Of a stretch of DNA of 14,736 bases, positions 6,185-12,122 are shown one piece after another (the stretch's first letter is position 1; every line of letters begins with the position of its first letter). A model generated the notes under the pieces. It did not search any database. It saw only the letters and a list, made by a program, of their open reading frames with translations, and had not been told where the DNA came from. The DNA is from Propionicimonas sp. (GTDB lineage Bacteria > Actinomycetota > Actinomycetes > Propionibacteriales > Propionibacteriaceae): assembly GCA_031119515.1 (NCBI GenBank), contig JAVHXR010000018.1:1395-16130 (forward strand). Direction: 5' to 3'. The position numbers and the translations under genes were made by a program.

Positions 6185-7485
6185 GCGCCGGTCCCGCGGC
6201 GGATCGTGACGGCGGCGCCGTGGGCGGGCAGTGACTCGGCCGCGGCGAACGCCTCGACCGTCCCGGCGACCTCGAGCAGCGCCTCGCGGTCGTACTCGAT
6301 GACGTGGACGGCCTTCAGGAAACTCTTCACGTTCAGCCCGGACGAGTGCCGCGCTGCCCCCGCGGTCGGCAGCACATGGGTGCTGCCCGCGCAGTAGTCG
6401 CCCAGCGAGACCGGCGACCAGGGGCCGACGAAGATCGCCCCGGCATTGCGGATCCGGGCGGCGACGGCCGCGGCGTCGGCGGTGTGGATCTCGAGGTGCT
6501 CGGCTGCGTAGGCGTCGACCACGGCGATCCCCGCGTCCAGGTCGTCGACGAGAACGATCGCCGACTGCTCCCCGCCCAGGGCGGTGCGGATCCGCTCGGC
6601 GTGCCGGGTCGCGTCCACCTGCGGCCCGAGCGCCGCCCGGACACCCTCGGCCAGGCGGGGGCTGTCGGTGACCAGGACTGCCGCCGCGAGCGGGTCGTGC
6701 TCGGCCTGGGAGACCAGGTCGGCTGCCACGAAGGCGGGGTCGGCGCCGGCGTCGGCGAGGATCGCGATCTCGGTGGGGCCGGCCTCGGAGTCGATCCCGA
6801 CCCTTCCCCGCAGCAGCCGCTTGGCCGCGACGACATAGATGTTGCCCGGCCCCGTCACCAGGTCCACCGGGTCGCAGACCCCGGGGACGCCGTGGGCGAA
6901 CATCGCGATCGCCTGCGCGCCACCGACCGCGTAGACCTCGTCCACCCCGAGCAGGTGGCAGACCGCAAGGATGCCCGGGTGCGGCAGGCCGCCGAACTCG
7001 GCCTGGGGCGGCGAGCTCACCGCGATCGAGGACACTCCCGCCACCTGGGCGGGGACGACGTTCATCAGGACGCTGGAGGCCAGCGGCGCGAGCCCGCCGG
7101 GGACGTACAGCCCGACCCGCCGGACCGGCACCGCCCGCTGGCTCACCACCGCGCCCGGCGCCACCTCGACCCGCACCTCCGCCGGATCGACCTCGGCCTC
7201 GGCGACCAGCCGCCGGCGGCGGATCGCCTCGGTGAACGCCGCCCGGTCGGCGGCGTCCAGCTCCGCGGCGGCCGCCGCGAGCGCCTCGGCCGGCACCCGG
7301 AAGTGCTCCGGCACCACCTTGTCGAACCGCAGCGAGAACTCCTCGAGCGCGGCCGCGCCCCGCACGGCCACCGCCTCGACGATCGGACGGACGACCGCGA
7401 CCGCGGCGTCCACGTCGAAATGCGCCCGCGGCAGCGGCGTCCCCGGATCGAACGGGCGGCCACGCAGGTCGAGGGTTCTCAGCAC
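6181..7485 (-). CDS. hisD: Histidinol dehydrogenase
   Basis: HisD oxidises histidinol to histidine in two NAD-dependent steps with a zinc ion. From the GTG at 7485 it is 434 residues, a normal length. It has VGLYVPGG and MNVVPAQVAGV in the N-terminal half, VTGPGNIYVVAAKR, DSEAGPTEI, and SQAEHDP with zinc ligands Q260 and H263. The acid/base pair E329-H330 lies in YAAEHLEIH, followed by PVSLGDYCAGSTHVLPTAG and a final LPAHGAAV histidine. The frame stays open far upstream into the divergent gene, but family similarity begins at VLRTLDLRG, and TAGAAT lies exactly 7 nt before this GTG, so a leaderless start is favoured. It is the first gene of hisD-hisC-hisB-hisH-priA. A leaderless start leaves no room for a his attenuator or T-box. 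Confidence 0.95.
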   Translation of the reverse strand: MLRTLDLRGRPFDPGTPLPRAHFDVDAAVAVVRPIVEAVAVRGAAALEEFSLRFDKVVPEHFRVPAEALAAAAAELDAADRAAFTEAIRRRRLVAEAEVDPAEVRVEVAPGAVVSQRAVPVRRVGLYVPGGLAPLASSVLMNVVPAQVAGVSSIAVSSPPQAEFGGLPHPGILAVCHLLGVDEVYAVGGAQAIAMFAHGVPGVCDPVDLVTGPGNIYVVAAKRLLRGRVGIDSEAGPTEIAILADAGADPAFVAADLVSQAEHDPLAAAVLVTDSPRLAEGVRAALGPQVDATRHAERIRTALGGEQSAIVLVDDLDAGIAVVDAYAAEHLEIHTADAAAVAARIRNAGAIFVGPWSPVSLGDYCAGSTHVLPTAGAARHSSGLNVKSFLKAVHVIEYDREALLEVAGTVEAFAAAESLPAHGAAVTIRRGTGA

Positions 7486-7492
7486 GCGCCCG

Positions 7493-7498
7493 ATTCTA
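7493..7498 (-). promoter_or_regulatory. -10 box of the leaderless his operon promoter
   Basis: TAGAAT on the minus strand is followed by 7 nt (CGGGCGC) and the hisD GTG, the classic actinobacterial leaderless layout. The 57-bp region 7486-7542 must also hold the start signals of the divergent DUF554 gene. A 6-bp inverted repeat (GGGCGC 7499-7504, GCGCCC 7512-7517) lies just upstream and could be an operator or chance in GC-rich DNA. No clear -35 was found. Confidence 0.65.
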
Positions 7499-7542
7499 GG
7501 GCGCAGCGCGGGCGCCCCCTCGCGGGATGGTTGACTGTGACC

Positions 7543-8280
7543 ATGTTCATAGGGGTCGGTACGGCGATCAACGTCATCACGGTGGTGTTGGGCAGCCTGA
7601 TCGGAATCGCCGTCGGCCACCGCCTCCCGGTGCGGACCCGCGACCTCGTCACGCAGATCCTCGGGCTGGTGTCGCTGGTGATCGGCGGGCTGTCGATCGC
7701 AGACGGGATGTCCGACGCCTTCGCCGCCGAGGTCGGATCGGGTGCCCGGCTGCTGGTCGTCCTCGGGGCACTGCTGATCGGCGGCCTGATCGGCTCCGGG
7801 ATCCGGCTCGAGGACCGGCTGGACGGTGCCGCCGGCTGGCTGCGGGACAAGATCGCCAGCAGATCCGACCAGGCGACCTTCATCGAGGCGGCGGTGACGG
7901 CGACCCTGATCTTCTGCGTCGGCCCGCTGTCCATCATCGGCTCGATCTCCGACGGACTCGGAAACGGTGCCGAGCAGCTCATCGTGAAGGCGGTGATGGA
8001 CGGCTTCGCGGCGATCGCGTTCGCCTCCAGCCTCGGCATCGGCGTGATGGCGTCTGTGATCCCCCTGGTGATCTACCAGGGCGGGCTCACCCTGCTGGGC
8101 TGGTGGCTGGGCGACTTCCTGCCCGCCGCCCAGATCGACGCCCTGACCGCCACCGGCGGCGTGATCCTGCTCGGCCTCGGCTTCCGCCTCGCCGGCATCA
8201 AGCACATGCCGATCGGCGACATGTTGCCCGCGCTGGTCGTCGCACCCGTCCTCGCTGCGGTCGTGGGGTATTTCGTCTGA
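7543..8280 (+). CDS. DUF554 family membrane protein
   Basis: A 245-residue hydrophobic protein starting MFIGVGTAINVITVVLGSLI, with about seven predicted membrane segments. The DUF554 family look is clear: an N-terminal GTAxNxxxxxLGSLIG helix, an IxxG-rich second and third helix, then the central FCVGPLSIIGSISDGL motif and the KAVMDGFAAIAFASSLGIG segment. The family occurs widely in bacteria as inner-membrane proteins; transport has been suggested but no substrate is established to my knowledge. The ATG at 7543 gives the expected N-terminus; earlier in-frame codons run into hisD antisense. The upstream ribosome site is weak. It is divergent from hisD across 57 bp and is followed after 23 nt by the glycosyltransferase, which has its own -10 box. 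Confidence 0.92.
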   Translation: MFIGVGTAINVITVVLGSLIGIAVGHRLPVRTRDLVTQILGLVSLVIGGLSIADGMSDAFAAEVGSGARLLVVLGALLIGGLIGSGIRLEDRLDGAAGWLRDKIASRSDQATFIEAAVTATLIFCVGPLSIIGSISDGLGNGAEQLIVKAVMDGFAAIAFASSLGIGVMASVIPLVIYQGGLTLLGWWLGDFLPAAQIDALTATGGVILLGLGFRLAGIKHMPIGDMLPALVVAPVLAAVVGYFV

Positions 8281-8291
8281 CCCGCTTCCTC

Positions 8292-8297
8292 TAGGGT
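8292..8297 (+). promoter_or_regulatory. -10 box of a leaderless glycosyltransferase promoter
   Basis: TAGGGT is followed by 6 nt and the ATG at 8304, a typical leaderless arrangement. It lies in the 23-nt gap after the DUF554 stop, so the glycosyltransferase can be transcribed on its own. No clear -35 is seen. Confidence 0.6.
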
Positions 8298-8303
8298 CGA
8301 GCC

Positions 8304-9554
8304 ATGCGCGTGCTCATGGTCGGCTGGGGTTCCCGGGGCGACGTGCAGCCGTACGTCGCGCTGGGACGGGGACTGGCGGCCGCCGGTCACGAGGTCACGA
8401 TCGCCGCTGCACGGGACTTCGAGCCGATGGTGACCGGGGCCGGCCTGGGATTCGCGCCGTTCGCGATCTCGCTCGGTGACGACCTCGACGACCCCGTGGT
8501 GCGACGGTGGCTCACCGGCTCGACCGGACCGCGGGAGGAGCTGCGGCACCTGCGCGCGGCCGTGGACGCGTTCGCGCCGGTCTTCGCCGACGGTCTTGCC
8601 GCCGCGCTGCCCGACGCCGAGGCCGTGGTCTGCGGGCTGCTCAGCCTGGACGCGGTCACACCGTGGGCCCTCCGCGAGGGCCGCCCGGTGGCGGCCGCCC
8701 TGCTGCAGCCCTGGCTGCCGACCCGACTCGGTGCGTCCGTGCTCCACCCCGCCCGTCCGGCCGCGACGAGTTGGCTCAACCGCGCGGCCGGGCGCCTCCA
8801 GCTGAACGGGATGTACTCCCCGCTGCGGTCTGCGTCCCGGCTGGTGCACGAGCGGCTCGGCCTGCCAGCGGGTGGCCGGCGGGGCTACGTCCGCTCCGTG
8901 ACCAGCGTGCCGACAGTGGTCGGAGCGAGCCCGCGGGTGGTTCCGCAGCCGCCGGACTGGCCGGCGCACGTCCGGATCACCGGGCAGTGGGTGGAGCCGG
9001 CCCCGATCGGCTACGAGCCGCCGCCGGCGCTCGCCGACTTCCTGGCCGCGGGCGAGCCGCCGGTCTACCTGGGATTCGGCAGCATGCCGGCAGCGGTCGG
9101 CGGGCGGCTGCGCGAACTCGTCCTCGCCGCGGTGGGCGGCCGCCGGGTGCTGCTCGGCGGGTCGCTCCACGACGGGCCCGAGCCCACCGCCTGGGTGTCC
9201 GAGACCGCGCTGGCGATCGGGTCGATCCCCCACGAGTGGCTGTTCCCACGCACCGGCGGCGTCGTCTGCCACGGCGGTGCCGGCACCACCGGCACCGCGC
9301 TCAGGGCGGGAGTGCCGGTCGCCGTGGTGCCGCACATGGGCGACCAGCCGTACTGGGGTCGCCGGGTGCACGAGCTGGGGCTGGGGCCCGAGCCGGTCCA
9401 CCACAGCCGGCTCACCGCAGAGCGGCTCGCCGAGATGCTCGGCTCGTTCGGTGACTCGGCGCTGCGGGCCCGGACGGCCCGGTTCGGGCTCGAGCTGCGC
9501 GACGAGCGGGGTGTCGACACCGCAGTCGCCGCACTCGAGGCGGTGCTGCGCTGA
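8304..9554 (+). CDS. GT1-family glycosyltransferase (UGT/sterol-glucosyltransferase type)
   Basis: A 416-residue GT-B fold enzyme expected to move a sugar from a nucleotide donor to a lipid, sterol-like or secondary-metabolite acceptor. The N-terminal acceptor half begins MRVLMVGWGSRGDVQPYVAL (S10-RGD-VQP, the GT28/UGT80-like signature). The C-terminal donor half has the UDP-sugar loop: IPHEWLFPR (about 307-315), then VCHGGAGTTGTALRAGVP and GDQPYWG (about 345-351), where histidine, the glycine run and the DQ pair normally contact the nucleotide sugar. No signal peptide or membrane helix is evident, so it is probably cytoplasmic or membrane-peripheral. No biosynthetic cluster surrounds it, so the acceptor cannot be told; macrolide-inactivating or glycopeptidolipid enzymes are relatives. 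The stop overlaps the ybaK-type gene by 1 nt (TGATG). Confidence 0.9.
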   Translation: MRVLMVGWGSRGDVQPYVALGRGLAAAGHEVTIAAARDFEPMVTGAGLGFAPFAISLGDDLDDPVVRRWLTGSTGPREELRHLRAAVDAFAPVFADGLAAALPDAEAVVCGLLSLDAVTPWALREGRPVAAALLQPWLPTRLGASVLHPARPAATSWLNRAAGRLQLNGMYSPLRSASRLVHERLGLPAGGRRGYVRSVTSVPTVVGASPRVVPQPPDWPAHVRITGQWVEPAPIGYEPPPALADFLAAGEPPVYLGFGSMPAAVGGRLRELVLAAVGGRRVLLGGSLHDGPEPTAWVSETALAIGSIPHEWLFPRTGGVVCHGGAGTTGTALRAGVPVAVVPHMGDQPYWGRRVHELGLGPEPVHHSRLTAERLAEMLGSFGDSALRARTARFGLELRDERGVDTAVAALEAVLR

Positions 9555-10033
9555 TGTCGGCGACCCCCGCCACCGCCGCACTGGAGGCCGCCGGCATCGA
9601 GTACGTCCTGCATCCCTACGACCACGACCCGGCGAACCGGCACTTCGGGGAGGAGGCTGCCGCGGCCCTCGGGGTGGATCCGCTGCAGATCTTCAAGACC
9701 CTCGTCGTCGAGGCGGCGGGAACCCGGCCGAGCCTCGCCGTTGCGGTGGTGCCGGTAGCCTCACAGCTGGACCTCAAGGCCATGGCGAGCGCGCTCGGAG
9801 CGAAGAAGGTCGAGCTGGCCGATCCGGCCGCCGCCGCGCGGTCCTCCGGCTACGTGGTGGGCGGGATCTCGCCGATCGGGCAGAAGGCCGCGCTCCCGAC
9901 CGTGATCGACGAGGCGGCCGAGTTGTTCGACACCGTCTACGTCAGCGCAGGCAAGCGCGGGCTCCAGGTCGAACTCGCACCCGCCGAGCTCGCACGCGTC
10001 ACCGGGGCCCGGTTCTCCGACATCGCCCGCTGA
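9554..10033 (+). CDS. ybaK: YbaK-type Cys-tRNA(Pro)/Cys-tRNA(Cys) deacylase
   Basis: A 159-residue single-domain member of the YbaK/ProX trans-editing family, which hydrolyses Cys-tRNA(Pro) made in error by prolyl-tRNA synthetase. The pattern is characteristic: an N-terminal LEAAGIEYVLHPYDHD, FKTLVV (47-52) with the catalytically important lysine at K48, and the VVPVASQLDLK segment (66-75). GAKKVELADP (82-91) and SGYVVGGISPIGQKAALP (98-115) follow. Length and motif order agree with YbaK rather than ProX or YeaK, though substrate range cannot be read from sequence. The ATG at 9554 shares its A with the glycosyltransferase TGA, so the two genes are co-transcribed and probably coupled. The 3' end converges on the CYTH-CHAD gene with only 4 nt between stop codons and no obvious hairpin. 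Confidence 0.93.
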   Translation: MSATPATAALEAAGIEYVLHPYDHDPANRHFGEEAAAALGVDPLQIFKTLVVEAAGTRPSLAVAVVPVASQLDLKAMASALGAKKVELADPAAAARSSGYVVGGISPIGQKAALPTVIDEAAELFDTVYVSAGKRGLQVELAPAELARVTGARFSDIAR

Positions 10034-10037
10034 GTTC

Positions 10038-11465
10038 TCACAGGCTGGCGGCGAGGGCTGCGTCGAGGGCGGCCCGGCCGCGCACCAGTTCCGCCCGCCC
10101 GCGGCCGATCTCGTAGGCCACCAGCGCGTCCAGCACCGGGGAGTCCGTCCCCAGCCCGGCCACCTCGGCCCGCGCCACCAGGCTGTCCTGCAGCTCTCCG
10201 AAGGCGTCGGTGACGGCCTCCCAGGCCGCGGCGTGCCCGGTGGCCCGCCCGCCGAAGGCAGGCTCCAGCGCCTCGGCGCAGTAGCGGACGGCCTTCGCGG
10301 CCTTGCGCACCTCGTGCCAGCGCACGAGGTCCTCGGGGTCCCGCAGGGCGCGCGCGTACAACCGGGTGACCCGGCCCCGCGCGCGGTCCAGCAACCCGTG
10401 CAGCACCGGTCCCGAGCCGGCAGCGGCGGCCGGCTCCAGGGGTGGGTCGGCCAGCCACTCCTCAAGCAGCCGGTGGAGGTCGTCGTAGCGGGAGGTGGCC
10501 ATCGTCTCGACGAGCTCGGTGTGCGCCCGGGCGTGCGCCGCCACGAGGGAACCCGCGATCAGGCCCCGCTCCTGCGCCTCCGGCGGCACCCCGAGGCTGT
10601 CCAGCGCCTCGAGCAACCCGTCGCGAAGCACCTCGGCGTCGCGAGGGGCGCCGAGCTCGGCGGCGTGCCAGGCGAGTTCGGCACGGAGCCGCGCCACGGC
10701 GTCGGCGTGGAACAACGGACCGAAGGTCCGCAGCGCGGTTCGCAGTCGCCGGGTTGCCACCCGGCTGCGGTGGACGGCATCGGGCAGGTCCACCCGGACC
10801 CCGGGCTCCAGCTCCTGCAGCGTTCCGACCTGGGCGGCGAGGTAGTCCAGCACCACGGCCACCGCTGACGGATCCCCGGTGGCGGCCTGGTCGTCGGCCC
10901 GCAGTGCCGCCGCGAGCGTCCGGCCGATCTTGGACTGCCCGGCTGCGGGCTGGATCCCCGCCTCGGCCAGCGCGGACGTCACCGCGTCCATCACCCCGGC
11001 ATCGCCGTCGACGAGTTCGACCTCGACCTCGCGCCAGGACTGGTCCGCTCTGCCGACGGTCGCCACCACGTCGTCGAGACAGACCTGCGCAAGGACGGAG
11101 CCGTCCGCGCCCCTCAACTCGGCCTGTCGCCGACGGGTGCGCAGCTGGGCCGCCGGGAACAACGCCTGCCCGTCCAGCACCTCTGCCACCAGCGCCCGGA
11201 GCTCGGCTGGCAGCCTGACCGACGCGAGCGGGGCGTGGTGCTCGACCCTGTGTTCGGCGTCCGATCCGGGCAGCTTCACGTGCCAACCCTCGTCGGGCCC
11301 TCCAGCGCGCCGCCGCACCACCCGACGGGCGCGGGTCAGCGCGAAATGGCGGGTGTCGTAGTAGACCGCCTCGAGCGCGAACTCCTCGGGCTCGCCGAGG
11401 CCCGGCAGCGTGGGCACCTCCTGGTCGTCGGTGAGCGCGAACTTCCGCTCGACCTCCAGGCTCAC
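10038..11465 (-). CDS. CYTH-CHAD domain protein
   Basis: A 475-residue two-domain protein. Residues 1-195 form a CYTH (triphosphate tunnel) domain: the ExExK signature is LEVERKF (E4, E6, K8), followed by YYDT (35-38), RRAGG (52-56), the basic strand WHVKLPG (61-67), EVEVEL (146-151) and GQSKIGRTL (176-184). Residues about 200-470 form a CHAD domain, a helical bundle with conserved histidines and basic residues. It has AVHRSRVATRRLRTALRTF (230-248), WHEVRKAAKAVRYCAEAL (383-400) and LQDSL (425-429). CYTH proteins act on inorganic triphosphate or other triphosphorylated molecules, and CHAD domains bind polyphosphate, so a role in (poly)phosphate handling is likely. The GTG at 11465 overlaps the upstream membrane-protein stop as GTGA, with AGGAC upstream. 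Nothing looks damaged. Exact substrate is unknown. Confidence 0.93.
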   Translation of the reverse strand: MSLEVERKFALTDDQEVPTLPGLGEPEEFALEAVYYDTRHFALTRARRVVRRRAGGPDEGWHVKLPGSDAEHRVEHHAPLASVRLPAELRALVAEVLDGQALFPAAQLRTRRRQAELRGADGSVLAQVCLDDVVATVGRADQSWREVEVELVDGDAGVMDAVTSALAEAGIQPAAGQSKIGRTLAAALRADDQAATGDPSAVAVVLDYLAAQVGTLQELEPGVRVDLPDAVHRSRVATRRLRTALRTFGPLFHADAVARLRAELAWHAAELGAPRDAEVLRDGLLEALDSLGVPPEAQERGLIAGSLVAAHARAHTELVETMATSRYDDLHRLLEEWLADPPLEPAAAAGSGPVLHGLLDRARGRVTRLYARALRDPEDLVRWHEVRKAAKAVRYCAEALEPAFGGRATGHAAAWEAVTDAFGELQDSLVARAEVAGLGTDSPVLDALVAYEIGRGRAELVRGRAALDAALAASL

Positions 11466-12109
11466 GGGCTGTCCTGGTGGACGACCTCCGTCAGCACGCC
11501 GCGCTCGTCGACGGTCTCCTCGGGCGGCTCGCCCGGGGCGTGGAGCTGGCGGCGGGGTCTGGGGGCAGCCTCCTCGGGGCCGAGCGAGGCCGCCAGCAGG
11601 ACCGGGGTGACCGCGGCGAAGGCCCAGACGGCGGGCGCGGACATCGAGCGGAGGGTGAGCGCGATCGGTACCTGTTCGCCGATCAAGGCGTTGGCGAGCC
11701 GCTCGTCGAATGTGCCGCCGGGCGGGCCGAGCAGTTCCCCGACCTGCCAGCAGACGATCCCGGCGAGCAGGCCGGCCGCCGCGGCCAGGACGGCGCTCGG
11801 CCAGCCGAGCGGCTTGAACCACTTCCACGCCACGACACCGAGGCCGAGGCCGACCAGGGCACCGCACAGCACGTACCAGGCGTCCGCTGCCACGAACTCC
11901 GTCAGTGCCCGTTCGGAAACGCTCGCCGAGCCGTCCGGGGCGATGCTGTAGGACGGCAGCTCGACGATGTTCGCCCAGAAGACCGCGGTGAGCGCCCCCA
12001 CCGCGATCGCCAGCAGCCCGAGCAGCCCGATCCACGGCAGCACCTCGGCAAGCGGGTTGCCGGGACGCGGATTCTCGGTCTGCTCGTCCTCGGCCAGGGT
12101 GGTGGTCAC
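11462..12109 (-). CDS. Four-helix membrane protein, possibly DUF2567-like
   Basis: A 215-residue protein with a short polar N-terminus (1-22), four hydrophobic segments (about 25-47, 78-97, 105-127, 158-176) and a charged, proline- and glutamate-rich cytoplasmic-looking tail (177-215). The loop between helices 1 and 2 is about 30 residues and contains ELPSYSIAPDGSASVSERALTEF. GALVGLGLGVVAWKWF in helix 2 and WQVGELLGPP after helix 3 recall DUF2567-type actinobacterial proteins; this is from memory and only moderately secure. Function unknown. The GTG at 12109 is chosen because TAGCGT lies exactly 7 nt upstream, suggesting a leaderless start. It follows dnaE by 10 nt and overlaps the CYTH-CHAD gene by 4 nt, so it is co-translated with that protein and may work with it. 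Confidence 0.8.
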   Translation of the reverse strand: MTTTLAEDEQTENPRPGNPLAEVLPWIGLLGLLAIAVGALTAVFWANIVELPSYSIAPDGSASVSERALTEFVAADAWYVLCGALVGLGLGVVAWKWFKPLGWPSAVLAAAAGLLAGIVCWQVGELLGPPGGTFDERLANALIGEQVPIALTLRSMSAPAVWAFAAVTPVLLAASLGPEEAAPRPRRQLHAPGEPPEETVDERGVLTEVVHQDSP

Positions 12110-12116
12110 CCCACGA

Positions 12117-12122
12117 ACGCTA
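12117..12122 (-). promoter_or_regulatory. -10 box overlapping the dnaE stop codon
   Basis: TAGCGT on the minus strand starts with the TAG stop of dnaE and is followed by 7 nt and the GTG of the membrane-protein gene. This matches the leaderless geometry seen at hisD and the lipoate ligase. The gene pair downstream could therefore be transcribed independently of dnaE as well as by read-through. No -35 is evident. Confidence 0.5.

Noticed and set aside
6304..7542. Plus-strand frame running into DUF554 from the left
   Set aside because: It is antisense to hisD with low-complexity Asp/Arg/Gly sequence; only the part from ATG 7543 resembles a protein family.
7486..7542. his attenuator or T-box leader before hisD
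   Set aside because: The predicted start is leaderless and the gap to the divergent gene is only 57 bp; no histidine-rich leader peptide or T-box core was seen.
7486..8205. Upstream extension of the hisD frame to 8205
   Set aside because: It is antisense to the clear DUF554 gene, its composition is atypical, and HisD family similarity begins at the GTG at 7485.
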